In this document: positions 53,375 to 61,921 of the stretch, piece by piece | Layout: each line of letters opens with the position of its first letter | Numbering within the stretch: the stretch's first letter is position 1 | Assembly (NCBI RefSeq): GCF_031624395.1 | Contig: NZ_JAMQON010000004.1 | Coordinates: 114,893 to 178,892, forward strand | DNA from: Halomicroarcula saliterrae | Lineage (GTDB): Archaea > Halobacteriota > Halobacteria > Halobacteriales > Haloarculaceae | DNA length: 64,000 nucleotides | Direction: 5' to 3' | Position numbers and translations under genes: made by a program | Notes under the pieces: generated by a model | Seen by the model: only the letters and a program-made list of their open reading frames with translations | Told to the model about the DNA's origin: nothing | Databases searched by the model: none

Positions 53375-53433
53375 TCGTGGCGTGAAAGCCCGACACGCCC
53401 GTGCGGGCGGGGACTGCCTACTGGACGCCACGA
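53375..53433. repeat. Long inverted repeat with nested hairpin
   Basis: Nine-base arms TCGTGGCGT (53375-53383) and ACGCCACGA (53425-53433) enclose 41 bases. Inside, GCCCGACACG pairs with CGTGCGGGC around 53388-53408. The nesting is what a folded RNA would show. Compatible with a small RNA or DNA-binding site. Confidence 0.5.
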
Positions 53434-53525
53434 ATCCCGCACATCTACCGCGAGGGCTCGTCTGGAGTCGAAAGAGCGGGCCCGTCGCCGGTGGGCCACT
53501 CGCGAGTGACAGTGGACAGGAGAAG

Positions 53526-53547
53526 TCCGCCCTCCCCGATTTGAACG
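53526..53547. repeat. 22-bp direct copy of the tRNA-Tyr 3' end
   Basis: The 22 bases tccgccctccccgatttgaa plus cg are identical at 53526-53547 and at 53627-53648, where they are the acceptor, T-stem and T-loop end of the tRNA. Spacing is 101 bp. Such copies mark integrase attachment sites (attL/attR), or the remains of a former element. Confidence 0.75.
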
Positions 53548-53626
53548 CCGGTAGACAGTCTGCTCGCTACGCTGTGCGGACTGGAACTACCGAGCTCAAT
53601 CGGCTCGGCCGGATTTGCTACGCAAA

Positions 53627-53700
53627 TCCGCCCTCCCCGATTTGAACGGGGGACAAGTCGATCTACAGTCGACTGCTCTACCAGTCTGAGCTAAGGGCGG
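53627..53700 (-). tRNA. tRNA-Tyr (GTA)
   Basis: Read on the minus strand, a 74-base tRNA folds cleanly: acceptor CCGCCCT with AGGGCGG and discriminator A, D-arm GCTC/GAGC, anticodon stem GTCGA/TCGAC around the loop CTGTAGA, and T-arm CCCCG/CGGGG with loop TTCAAAT. Anticodon GTA reads Tyr codons. C1-G72 is the archaeal tyrosine identity pair. No intron; CCA is not encoded. Confidence 0.95.
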
Positions 53701-53729
53701 GCTGCAGTCGAAAATAGCCCGCCGTCCGG

Positions 53730-53737
53730 ACTTAAGG
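53730..53737 (-). promoter_or_regulatory. TATA box of tRNA-Tyr
   Basis: acttaagg lies 30-37 bp before the tRNA 5' end on the minus strand, the normal distance for an archaeal TATA element. Confidence 0.5.
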
Positions 53738-53822
53738 ATTGTTATTCGCGAAGCGTTCGCGGTCCGGTGACATGGAGACAATCGCACACAATATGTAAAT
53801 CATTGGTGAACGAAGTGGGGAC

Positions 53823-54038
53823 GTGCTTGGGGATTGTAGCTACTGTAGTGACCCGCTCACCAACGAGCTGGAGTCGGTGAGCTGTGACCACTGTGGAGAG
53901 GGATTCCACGCGAAATGTGCCCGCGATGCGGGTGAGCTCTCGGTTACAGTCGAGTCACACCTGTTCCGCTCGAACACGTACAGGATAGGCTGTCCCAACT
54001 GTGAACTGAGCTGGAGCATCGGATTCGACCCGCGCTGA
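53823..54038 (+). CDS. RING/PHD-like zinc-finger protein (71 residues)
   Basis: A small protein with four metal-binding pairs in order: CSYCSDP, CDHCGEGFHAKC (with a CxxC then HxxC) and CPNCELSW. This is the cross-brace pattern of RING or PHD fingers and is uncommon in archaea. Start at GTG 53823. It lies between tRNA-Tyr (divergent) and the cdrL gene. Function unknown. Confidence 0.6.
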   Translation: MLGDCSYCSDPLTNELESVSCDHCGEGFHAKCARDAGELSVTVESHLFRSNTYRIGCPNCELSWSIGFDPR

Positions 54039-54094
54039 CGGCAGACGGGCGTCAGACACGGCGGGAAGATTGAAATACCCGGGAGACAACCTGT

Positions 54095-54736
54095 ATGACG
54101 AGTCGGATGAGCAAGATAACGTTCCGCGCCGACGACGACCTCATCGACCGCCTCGAGGAGTTCGAGGCGTCGAAAAGCGAGGTCATGCGCGAGGCGCTCC
54201 GGGCGTACCTCGACGGCGAGGGCGACCAGACGTCGACACCGTCGGACGGAACCAGATCGGCGACCGACACCGAGAGCATCGACGCGCTCATCGCGGACCG
54301 TGTCGACGCTATCATCGCGGACCGACTGGAAACGGTGACACCGACCCGCCAGCCACAGGACGTGAATGTAAACATCTCTCTCGACGGTGGTAGCGGGTCT
54401 GTAACGGATGACGAAGCTGACAGCAGACCTGCGTCAGACACCGCCGCGACGGCGGAGTCGACGGGTGTATCACACGGCCACGAAGAGCGTAAGACAGGTG
54501 GCGAAGAGCGTGAAACGGACGCGTCACACGCCCAATCCAGCTGTGCCCAGTGTGGCGAAAACCTGTCGTCGTCGCACGTGTACTGCCCGAACTGCGGAGA
54601 GAAGGCCTCCCGGCGCGTGTTCTGTGACTGCGGCGACGAGCTCCGGTCGGACTGGGGGTTCTGCCCCGGCTGTGGGCGACGGACCCCGGCGGCGGACGTA
54701 CTCGAACAGCCCAGAAGCGGTGCAAACAGGGAGTAG
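54095..54736 (+). CDS. cdrL: CdrL-type regulator: ribbon-helix-helix plus double zinc ribbon
   Basis: A 213-residue protein. The N-terminal ribbon-helix-helix (KITFRADDDLIDRLEEFEAS, then SEVMREALRAYLDG) is followed by an acidic linker and two zinc ribbons at the C terminus (CAQCGENL...CPNCGEK and CDCGDELRSDWGFCPGCG). Its position just upstream of a short RHH gene and ftsZ2 matches the cdrL-cdrS-ftsZ2 locus known from Halobacterium and Haloferax, where CdrL regulates cdrS and itself. A second ATG at 54107 is an alternative start. A TATA-like gaaatac lies near 54071-54077. Confidence 0.85.
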   Translation: MTSRMSKITFRADDDLIDRLEEFEASKSEVMREALRAYLDGEGDQTSTPSDGTRSATDTESIDALIADRVDAIIADRLETVTPTRQPQDVNVNISLDGGSGSVTDDEADSRPASDTAATAESTGVSHGHEERKTGGEERETDASHAQSSCAQCGENLSSSHVYCPNCGEKASRRVFCDCGDELRSDWGFCPGCGRRTPAADVLEQPRSGANRE

Positions 54737-54817
54737 AGGTAACTTACTGCCGTAAACGCTACTTTGTCATACACTCGGCGGAAGTTTTATTATCCCATAG
54801 TCTGTGGTACATCGTGC

Positions 54818-54835
54818 GTAAGACGGTCGTCTTAC
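54818..54835. promoter_or_regulatory. Palindromic operator candidate in cdrS leader
   Basis: GTAAGAC and GTCTTAC arms with a four-base spacer. It lies 25-35 bp after an AT-rich TATA-like ttttatta (about 54784-54792), so it probably spans the transcription start of cdrS-ftsZ2. A half-site tcgtcttac recurs at 54926-54934. CdrL or CdrS would be natural binders; not proven. Confidence 0.55.
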
Positions 54836-54899
54836 ACAGCTGGGGTCCCGACGGCGTACCAGTCGCCGTCCGGCGATTTCGCTGTGTATAACAGTCAGG

Positions 54900-54919
54900 C
54901 GGGCCGTAAACACGGCCCG
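54900..54919. repeat. 8-bp-arm inverted repeat in cdrS 5' leader
   Basis: CGGGCCGT, AAAC, ACGGCCCG: perfect arms with a four-base loop, 31 bp before the cdrS ATG. In RNA it would form a strong hairpin in the leader of the cdrS-ftsZ2 message; as DNA it could be an operator. Confidence 0.5.
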
Positions 54920-54950
54920 TTTGGATCGTCTTACCCAAAGGGAAATAACC

Positions 54951-55133
54951 ATGGAGCGTGTGACACTACGGATTCCGAAGCAGCAGATAGAAGAGGTCGA
55001 ACAGATGGTCGAAACGGGGGAGTACCCCAACCGGAGCGAGGCGATCCGGTCGGCCGTCCGGGAGATGCTGTCCGAGCAAGAGGGCTCGGAACGTGCCTCC
55101 GAGAACAAGAAGCGGACCTGGGCGAGGGTGTAA
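54951..55133 (+). CDS. cdrS: CdrS ribbon-helix-helix regulator
   Basis: A 60-residue RHH protein: [20 protein letters not shown] forms the strand and first helix, [16 protein letters not shown] the second. Its place directly before ftsZ2 (2 bp between them) is the conserved cdrS position. CdrS activates ftsZ2 and other division genes in Halobacterium and Haloferax. Start at ATG 54951, after an ataacc stretch and a 60-bp leader with inverted repeats. Confidence 0.9.
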   Translation: MERVTLRIPKQQIEEVEQMVETGEYPNRSEAIRSAVREMLSEQEGSERASENKKRTWARV

Positions 55134-55135
55134 CG

Positions 55136-56347
55136 ATGCAGGATATCGTCAACGAGGCCCTCGAACGCGACGAGCAGGAGTCGAAGAAGCTGTCCGACGA
55201 GGACGTCGACGGCTTCGGTGACCCCCGCATCGTCATCGTCGGCTGCGGTGGCGCCGGCAACAACACCGTCAACCGGCTCTACAACATCGGCGTCGAGGGC
55301 GCCGACACCGTGGCCATCAACACGGACAAACAGCACCTCAAGATGATCGAAGCCGACACGAAGATACTGGTCGGCAAGTCCCTGACCAACGGCCTGGGCG
55401 CCGGCGGCGACCCCTCGATGGGCGAGCGCGCCACCGAGATGGCACAGGGGACTATCAAGGAGGTACTCGGCGACGCGGACCTGGTGTTCGTCACCGCGGG
55501 TATGGGTGGCGGAACCGGGACCGGTGCCGCACCGGTCGTCTCGAAGATCGCCAAAGAGCAGGGCGCCATCGTCGTTGGCATGGTGTCGACGCCGTTCAAC
55601 GTCGAGCGCGCCCGCACGGTGAAAGCCGAGGAAGGGCTGGAGAAGCTTCGCAACGAAGCCGACTCCATCATCGTGCTCGACAACAACCGCCTGCTCGACT
55701 ACGTCCCGAACCTGCCCATCGGCAAGGCCTTCTCGGTGATGGACCAGATCATCGCGGAGACGGTCAAGGGCATCTCGGAGACCATCACCCAGCCGAGCCT
55801 CATCAACCTCGACTACGCCGACATGACATCCATCATGAATCAGGGCGGCGTCGCGGTGATGCTCGTGGGCGAGACACAGGACAAGAACAAGACCGAGGAA
55901 GTGGTCAAGGACGCGATGAACCACCCGCTGCTGGACGTGGACTACCGCGGCGCGAGCGGTGGGCTCGTCCACATCACCGGCGGCCCGGATCTCACGCTGA
56001 AGGAGGCCGAGGGCATCGCTCAGAACATCACCGAGCGACTGGAGGCCTCGGCGAACGTCATCTGGGGCGCCCGCATCCAAGAGGAGTACAAGGGCAAGGT
56101 CCGCGTCATGGCCATCATGACCGGCGTCCAGTCCGCACAGGTGCTTGGCCCGTCCACCCAGAAGCAGGCCAACAAGTCCCGCGAGGCCATCGAAGACGTC
56201 GGCGACGACACCTCCTTCGACGCCTCGGAGAACTTCGAGAACGCCGGCTCCGCCGGCGGCAACAGTGCCGGCTACGGCGAGACCGACGGCGGGCGCAGTC
56301 CGAAAGAGAAGAACAACGGACTCGACGTCGTCCGGACCAGCGAGTAA
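55136..56347 (+). CDS. ftsZ2: Cell division protein FtsZ2
   Basis: A 403-residue tubulin-superfamily GTPase. The G-box [11 protein letters not shown] is near residue 122; the N-terminal nucleotide part has [15 protein letters not shown]. The T7 region carries [11 protein letters not shown]. The variant matches the FtsZ2 type of haloarchaea ([19 protein letters not shown]), not FtsZ1. FtsZ2 constricts the mid-cell ring. The tail of about 60 residues is acidic and Gly/Asn-rich, as expected for a partner-binding linker. It starts 2 bp after cdrS. Confidence 0.95.
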   Translation: MQDIVNEALERDEQESKKLSDEDVDGFGDPRIVIVGCGGAGNNTVNRLYNIGVEGADTVAINTDKQHLKMIEADTKILVGKSLTNGLGAGGDPSMGERATEMAQGTIKEVLGDADLVFVTAGMGGGTGTGAAPVVSKIAKEQGAIVVGMVSTPFNVERARTVKAEEGLEKLRNEADSIIVLDNNRLLDYVPNLPIGKAFSVMDQIIAETVKGISETITQPSLINLDYADMTSIMNQGGVAVMLVGETQDKNKTEEVVKDAMNHPLLDVDYRGASGGLVHITGGPDLTLKEAEGIAQNITERLEASANVIWGARIQEEYKGKVRVMAIMTGVQSAQVLGPSTQKQANKSREAIEDVGDDTSFDASENFENAGSAGGNSAGYGETDGGRSPKEKNNGLDVVRTSE

Positions 56348-56366
56348 CGTTCGACCTCGTTCTCCG

Positions 56367-56395
56367 TTTTTCGCAGTGGAGAGACCCCTCTTTTT
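56367..56395 (+). terminator. U-tract terminator after ftsZ2
   Basis: Two runs of five T, at 56367-56371 and 56391-56395, follow the ftsZ2 stop by about 20 and 44 bases. Archaeal termination typically occurs at such T-rich stretches. No hairpin is needed. Confidence 0.45.
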
Positions 56396-56493
56396 CGAGA
56401 ACAGCGATACGAACTCAGCCGACCACGTACGTCACGGCTCGGAAAGGGCTGCCGGGGCGACTCCGCCACAGCACCGACTGTAGAGGGTTCGAT

Positions 56494-57486
56494 TCAGATC
56501 GCTTCGAGCGCTTCGAGCAGACTGCACTTCCGGCAGCTGTCCCGCGCGGTGGGCGCGCCGCAGTTGTCGCACTCGCCGAAGTCGGTGTCGCTGTCTTCAC
56601 CACCGAAAGCGTCGGCGGCCAGCGCGGCGAGTTTCTCGTAGCCCGCCATAATCGAGTGGCGCGTTCCGGGGTGGTTCTCCTCCATACCGAGCATGAGCTC
56701 CTGAATCTCACCGCGGTAGGCCTCCGAGGCGTGGGGGCACTCGGTGATGTGGGCCGGGAGGTCCTGAAAGCGGGCGTACAGAGCGATCTCCTTCTCGGGC
56801 ACGTCCCGCAGGGGCTTCGCTCGCGGGACGTGGTGGTCCTGCGTCTCGCGGGTCCGGTCCGTGGGTGCGTCACCGCCCTCGAAGGGGCCGAGCGAGGCGT
56901 CGAAGTGCTTGGCGATCTGGTCCACGTCGCCCTCGAAGAAGTTCATCAGCGCCGTCTGGGCCTCGTCGTCTAGGTTGTGTCCGGTCAGCAGCTTGTCCGC
57001 GTCCAGTTTCTCGGCGTACCGCGAGAGTACGTCGCGACGGAACACGCCACAGTAGGCACAGGCTGCCATCCCCTCGGGGTCGTCCTCGACGACGTCGTCC
57101 ATCTGGACGCCGAACTCCTCGTCGTAGGAGACGACTTCGTGGCGGATGTCGAGCGCTGCGGTCAGCTCCTCACAGGCTTCGAGACTCTTGTCGCGGTACC
57201 CCTCGATGCCCTCGTGAATCGAGAGCGCGACCAGCTCGATTCGGGGGTCCCGCTCGAAGACATCGTGCAGAATCGAGGTGAGGACGACGCTGTCTTTCCC
57301 GCCCGAAAGCCCGATGACCCACGTCTCCGGGTTTTCCGGCGTCGCGTCGTCAGGGACGAGGCCGTCCTCGCGAACCCGTCGCCGGAGGCGTTTCTCGACG
57401 GCCCGGCAGAGATGATGCTCACAGAGATAGAGCCCCGAATACGCCGCGTGTAGCACCGCGTCCGACCCGCACTTGTCACACTCCAT
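56494..57486 (-). CDS. ncsA: tRNA 2-thiolation protein NcsA
   Basis: A 330-residue protein of the TtuA/Ncs6/TIGR00269 group. It has the N-terminal zinc finger MECDKCGSDAV, the PP-loop GLSGGKDSVVL near residues 57-67, Cys pairs ACAYCGVFRRD (about 145-155) and the closing zinc finger CDNCGAPTARDSCRKC. It adds sulfur to U34 of tRNA using a SAMP2-type carrier in haloarchaea. Monocistronic here. Confidence 0.92.
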   Translation of the reverse strand: MECDKCGSDAVLHAAYSGLYLCEHHLCRAVEKRLRRRVREDGLVPDDATPENPETWVIGLSGGKDSVVLTSILHDVFERDPRIELVALSIHEGIEGYRDKSLEACEELTAALDIRHEVVSYDEEFGVQMDDVVEDDPEGMAACAYCGVFRRDVLSRYAEKLDADKLLTGHNLDDEAQTALMNFFEGDVDQIAKHFDASLGPFEGGDAPTDRTRETQDHHVPRAKPLRDVPEKEIALYARFQDLPAHITECPHASEAYRGEIQELMLGMEENHPGTRHSIMAGYEKLAALAADAFGGEDSDTDFGECDNCGAPTARDSCRKCSLLEALEAI

Positions 57487-57535
57487 TACCGCAGTGTTCG
57501 TCCGCGTCGTCCTGAGGGTTTCGTCTCGGGGCGAC

Positions 57536-58156
57536 CTACAGTACCGTCTCGGTCTCCGGGGTCGCCGCCACCGTCCGTGTCTCGGTGTCGTAGGTCAGAA
57601 GGTCGACCGCCGCCAGTTTCGGGAGGTCGACGTGATGGAGGGCGACCGCGAGCGCTCGCTGGTTCGTCATGGCCTCGGCGACCGCGTGCGACGGGGTCTG
57701 TAAGAGCCTGTCGGCGAGGCACGGGAGCGAGACATCGCCTTCGTCGGCGACCAGCGACAACAGCGGATACCGGTACGCGCGACCGACCACCGCTGCCGCG
57801 GCCGGCCACGCGGGGTGGTCCGGTTCGTCGAGCGCGGGGAACTGAATCTCGTAGCTGTCGAGGGCTGTCGGGTCGCGTCTGATGAGCCCGTCCGGGGCCT
57901 GTTCGAGGAGACCCGCGTCGGTCAGCCGCGACAGGTAGTTGTATTCGAGCGTCCGACGGTACTGTTCGCGGTCGTCGGCCGAGACAGCCGAGCGTGCACA
58001 GTCGAGGTCGTCCGCCGCGAGGGCGACGGCGAGGTCGCGGGCCGTTGCCGGACCGGTCTCGAGGGCGTCGAGAATTCGCCTCGTACGCCGGTCGGCCAGA
58101 AGCGACGACAGCTGGTGACGGTCAGGGGACGGGCACCCGCTCTGTGCGATTTTCAT
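57536..58156 (-). CDS. HTH transcriptional regulator with two DUF7344-like winged-helix units
   Basis: A 206-residue protein. Two winged-helix-like parts can be seen: RRTRRILDALETGPATARDL near residue 30, and a later AYRYPLLSLVADEGDVSLP with NQRALAVALHHVDLPKL. These are typical of haloarchaeal DUF7344 regulators. The start at MKIAQSG is preferred over MRRMPWP. Its targets are unknown. Confidence 0.7.
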   Translation of the reverse strand: MKIAQSGCPSPDRHQLSSLLADRRTRRILDALETGPATARDLAVALAADDLDCARSAVSADDREQYRRTLEYNYLSRLTDAGLLEQAPDGLIRRDPTALDSYEIQFPALDEPDHPAWPAAAAVVGRAYRYPLLSLVADEGDVSLPCLADRLLQTPSHAVAEAMTNQRALAVALHHVDLPKLAAVDLLTYDTETRTVAATPETETVL

Positions 58157-58220
58157 TGGTAGCGGTATGTCTGGCCACGGCATACGTCTCATGCCGGAAA
58201 TATGTGACTAGCGGACAGGA

Positions 58221-60044
58221 CTATCTGAAGACAGCGTCGAGTACTTTCCGCTCGGCCTTCCGGAGGTGCTGGTGGAACGTCGAGGAGCTCACGCCGAGGG
58301 TCTCGGCCACCTCGGGGCCGGAGCTCTGTCGCGGCCAGTCGAAGTAGCCCATGAAGTACGCCGCGTCAAGGGTCGCCTGCTGACGGTCTGTCAGCGTTTC
58401 CGGGAGTGTCTGCAGTAGCCGGTCGAGCGAGGGGTCGGGCCGCCTCGTCTGCCGTCGACGGAGCATCTCCATCTCGGGTTCGACGCTGGTGATGCGGTCG
58501 ATGGCCGCGGACACGTCCTGGTCGGCCGCGATGTGGACAGTCATCGTGGTCGCGGCGCCGGTGATAGTCACGTTCGAGACGTAGCCGCCGTTGTTCGCGA
58601 CGGCAGAGAGGACCGGCGGGTCGACCATCCGGACCTCCAGCCCGATCCCGTCGCTGGTCTCGCCGAGAACGGTTATGTCGTCGATATAGCGGAACTCGCC
58701 GTCGTCGAGGAGCTGTTCGATACCCGTCTGGTCCATGCCGGTGGCCGTACAGTACACCAGAAACTCCCGTCGACCCAGCGACAGCGTGCTATCGAACTCG
58801 AAGGAGGCCTCGAACTCCGACGGAATACCGATTTGGGAGTCGGTGTGACTGATGCGGAAGGACAGTTCGACGACCTCGTCGGAGAGGAGCGCCTGCTTCC
58901 GTTCGACCGAGGCGATGGCGTGGCCGACGATTTCGCCGATGCCCTCGAGAACCTCGCGCTCGGGCGCCGCGAAGCCGCCGACTCGCTGGGAGTAGATACC
59001 GAGTACTCCGTACAGTGTTTCCTCGTAGATGATAGGGATGTTCGCCATCGAGCTGTAGCTGAAACGCTCGGAAAGGTGGAGCCACTTCTCGAACTCCGGG
59101 TCCGAATACACGTCCCGACAGAACTGCATCTTCTGCGTTCTGACCGCGCGGCCGGCCGGCCCCTGCCCACCCGGCTCGGTCGGGTTCGCCGTGAGTTCTG
59201 TCGTCTCGATATACCCCTCGACACCGCGTTCGGCCCGCGGAACGAACTCGAGTGTGACCGGGTCTATCGAGGCGATCCACGCGAACCGGTAGGCGTCCGA
59301 CTCGCTCAGCTGTTCACACGTCGTCTCCTCGATTTCGGCGCGCGTCGACTGGTCGAGGACCGCGTCGGTGAGCTGTCTGACGACGGTGTTGAGGCTGTTG
59401 AGCACCTCCAGATTCGCTCGCTGCGTTTCGAGAACTCGCTCGTGTTTCTTCTGGGGCGTGATGTCCTGAAGATACCCGCGTACCTTTGATTTACCACGGT
59501 CCGTGATGGCCTCCCCGGAGACACGGACCCAGCGTTCCTCGCCCGTGCTGGTGTGCAGGCGAACCTCCGCGTTGTACGGCGTGCCCGACTCGACGCAGCG
59601 CTCGAAGAGCCGTTTTATCTCGGGTCGGTCCTCGGAATGGAAGAAGTCCAGCGCCGCTTCGAGCGTCGGTTCGTACTCGCTGTCGACCCCGTGTATCCGA
59701 CGGGTACCGTCGGTCCAGAACAGCTCCGCGCTGTCGATGTCGTACTCCCACGCACCGACGTCACCGAGGCGCTCGGCGTTGGTCAAGAGCTCCCTGAGCC
59801 GGCGGCGGTCGCGTGAGTCGGTCCCGGCGGGCCGCCACCAGACGCGGGCCCCCGCGCCGACCTTCTTCGTCTCGAGCTCGCCCCGGTCCGCGAGTTGCTG
59901 TAAGCGTTTGTGCGTGGCGCGGCGACCGCAGTCGAGCTCTGCGGCGACTTCGGGGGTCGACCGCGGGGCCGCCGGCTCGTCGCTTTCGGTGAACACTTCG
60001 AGGGTCTCGGCGTAGATGTCGTCGAGAACCGAACGGTCCTCCAT
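58221..60044 (-). CDS. Bat-like regulator: winged helix, PAS, GAF and HTH_10
   Basis: A 607-residue sensory regulator. Order of domains: N-terminal winged helix (residues 1-75, ending in RVWWRPAG), PAS (about 85-205; RLGDVGAWEYDIDSAELFW and AEVRLHTSTGEERWVRVSGEA), GAF (about 215-370; FCRDVYSDPEFEKWL), a BAT-type domain (about 385-540) and C-terminal HTH_10 (552-605; LTDRQQATLDAAYFMGYFDW). Bat senses redox or oxygen and light in haloarchaea. The signal here is unknown. Confidence 0.85.
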   Translation of the reverse strand: MEDRSVLDDIYAETLEVFTESDEPAAPRSTPEVAAELDCGRRATHKRLQQLADRGELETKKVGAGARVWWRPAGTDSRDRRRLRELLTNAERLGDVGAWEYDIDSAELFWTDGTRRIHGVDSEYEPTLEAALDFFHSEDRPEIKRLFERCVESGTPYNAEVRLHTSTGEERWVRVSGEAITDRGKSKVRGYLQDITPQKKHERVLETQRANLEVLNSLNTVVRQLTDAVLDQSTRAEIEETTCEQLSESDAYRFAWIASIDPVTLEFVPRAERGVEGYIETTELTANPTEPGGQGPAGRAVRTQKMQFCRDVYSDPEFEKWLHLSERFSYSSMANIPIIYEETLYGVLGIYSQRVGGFAAPEREVLEGIGEIVGHAIASVERKQALLSDEVVELSFRISHTDSQIGIPSEFEASFEFDSTLSLGRREFLVYCTATGMDQTGIEQLLDDGEFRYIDDITVLGETSDGIGLEVRMVDPPVLSAVANNGGYVSNVTITGAATTMTVHIAADQDVSAAIDRITSVEPEMEMLRRRQTRRPDPSLDRLLQTLPETLTDRQQATLDAAYFMGYFDWPRQSSGPEVAETLGVSSSTFHQHLRKAERKVLDAVFR

Positions 60045-60117
60045 ATTCTGTCAAGGAGACTGTAGGACATAACGGTTCCGCCGACGGAACCAGTCTGTAG
60101 CCGCACGGAGCCCCGAC

Positions 60118-60810
60118 TCAGAGCGCTGTGGGACCGCGCTCCAGCGCGTCGAGGACGGTCTCGGTGAGGTCGTCTCTGGCCGTCGAGGAGAACAGTTCGT
60201 GACCGCCGTCGTACAGGCGGATGCGGTCGGCCGGAAGCCGATGGCCGACCGCCCGGGGGTCGACAATCGCGTCGGTGAGCGTACAGAAGGCGACCGCGTC
60301 GTCGCGGGCCGGTGGGAGGCGTTGCTGTGCGCGGTCGACGGCCCGGAGGAAGGCGGGCGAGGAGCTGTCCGGACCGTCGGCGAGCTGGGCCTCGGTGGCG
60401 AGTTCCCCCAGCGCGGCCCCTTCGAGGTTCCCGACCGGGAGGAACGGCCTCGAAATCGGGAGCGCCCTAACGAGCCCGAAGAGGGGGCCGAAGTCGCTCC
60501 CCCACCACGGCGAGAGATAGACGCGCTGTTCGATACTGTCGAGGTCCATGTGGGCGGCCGTCAGCCCGCCGGCGCTGTGAGAGAGCAGGGCGACGCTTTC
60601 GAGGTCCGTCGCGTAGTCCACGAGCGGGTCGACCCACTCGGTCCGGACGTCGCTGATGTGTGTCGGTAGCTCCGCGACGTGGACGCGAAAACGCGTGGCG
60701 AGTCGGTCGACGAACCACTGCACGTTCTCGTGGCGACAACGGTTTCCCCAGCCGAGAACGAACAGGCAGTCCCTGTCGGCGTCGCCGTCGTCGAAAATCC
60801 GGATCTGCAT
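60118..60810 (-). CDS. Alpha/beta hydrolase
   Basis: A 230-residue protein with an LSHSAGGL nucleophile elbow (Ser near residue 94), the acid in TDAIVDPRAV and the base His in YDGGHELFSS. The start at MQIRIFDDG was chosen because upstream codons do not look coding. Small size and the SHSAG elbow suggest an esterase-like or BioH-like enzyme. Substrate unknown. Confidence 0.7.
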   Translation of the reverse strand: MQIRIFDDGDADRDCLFVLGWGNRCRHENVQWFVDRLATRFRVHVAELPTHISDVRTEWVDPLVDYATDLESVALLSHSAGGLTAAHMDLDSIEQRVYLSPWWGSDFGPLFGLVRALPISRPFLPVGNLEGAALGELATEAQLADGPDSSSPAFLRAVDRAQQRLPPARDDAVAFCTLTDAIVDPRAVGHRLPADRIRLYDGGHELFSSTARDDLTETVLDALERGPTAL

Positions 60811-61066
60811 GCCCCTGGCTTCGCCGGTAGGGGCTAAAAAACCGGCTACCCGCGCCAGTCGAGCCACGCGCCGTGTGGGTCGTGTTCGACCAGCGGTCCC
60901 GACTGACAGCGCCGTCCTTCCGCCGGACCCAGTCGAGGTCGACCGACATCGTCCACACCAGCGCCCGGTTCCGACGGCGGCAAAAGCGCACTGCCGGCGT
61001 GGTGTGTGGTACCAGCTGTCGGGTCGGAGAGTCAGTGTTTTGCCCGCGGACCGACTACCGCCGGCA

Positions 61067-61771
61067 ATGAGTATGGACCGCGCGGCCGCCGTCGAACGCG
61101 TCGAGGAACTCGTCGACCGCGTCGAATCGGAGACGATGCCGGTCCCCGTGCGGGAGGTGTGGGTGTACGGCGACGTGGCGCTGGGGCTCGACCCGATCGA
61201 GCGGCTGGACGTCTACGTCACCAAGGACATCCTGTTCAAAGACGCCCCGGAGCGAAGCGAGGAGTTCCGGCGCAGTCACGGCGTCGACGGCGTCGGCAAG
61301 ACGGTGCGCGCCGAGTGGGCCGACGAGTACCCCGACTATCTCCGGGCCAACGCGAACGGCCACGCGGCGCCGGAGAGATGTCTCGCCGCCCACCTGCTGC
61401 CCGACGACACGGACGAACCGATCCACCTCGAAGTGTGTAACGCCTCCTTCGACGACAACGTCACCCAGCGGCTCAAGGGCGCGATGGCCCGCGGGGACTA
61501 CGAACAGATTCTCGACCCGCGCGGGGCCTGTCTGTGGGTGGACGGTGAGCCGAGCGAAGGGAGGCGAGCGTCGTCGGACGGGTCCAGCGGTGGACACCGC
61601 TCCGAGGAAGCCTTCGAGAAGCTCCGGAAGGGCGAGTTCGTCCTGCCGACGCTGTCGGGGGCCCTGGAGATGCTGGGGATGGACGCCGAGGAAGCCGAGG
61701 AGGCCGCCGACGCCGTTCGGGCCTACCGCGACCGACAGGAGGGCGCGACGGTGCGTGGGGACGTGGTGTAG
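61067..61771 (+). CDS. Haloarchaeal conserved protein (DUF7095-like)
   Basis: A 234-residue, acidic protein. It has an N-terminal alpha/beta region resembling a minimal nucleotidyltransferase (VREVWVYGDVALGLDPIERLDVYV) and a C-terminal part (PTLSGALEMLGMDAEEAEEAADAV) separated by a low-complexity linker. The DUF number is from memory of similar haloarchaeal proteins and is uncertain. No partner gene is obvious. Confidence 0.6.
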   Translation: MSMDRAAAVERVEELVDRVESETMPVPVREVWVYGDVALGLDPIERLDVYVTKDILFKDAPERSEEFRRSHGVDGVGKTVRAEWADEYPDYLRANANGHAAPERCLAAHLLPDDTDEPIHLEVCNASFDDNVTQRLKGAMARGDYEQILDPRGACLWVDGEPSEGRRASSDGSSGGHRSEEAFEKLRKGEFVLPTLSGALEMLGMDAEEAEEAADAVRAYRDRQEGATVRGDVV

Positions 61772-61921
61772 GAGACACCCGGGGGCGGCCCGACGAACTG
61801 TCGGCCGGCGTGGTCAGCCCGACCGTCGCCACCGACGAGCGCTGTGAACGTCGCCGCGGACGAGAGCGTCGTGACGATTTCCGACACCGACCGCACCGCT
61901 GTCGTACGGTCGGGCGTGCCC

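Larger units (their letters stand above)
53033..53626. other. Structured intergenic region next to tRNA-Tyr
   Basis: This 594-bp gap has no convincing protein gene. A TATA-like cataaataa is at about 53262-53270, and the following 240 bp hold several long inverted repeats (53375-53433, 53497-53508) and a copy of the tRNA 3' end (53526-53547). It may encode a structured RNA on the plus strand, or be a scar of integration. GGATTTGC-TAC-GCAAATCC at 53611-53629 is a perfect hairpin touching the tRNA 3' end. Confidence 0.4.
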
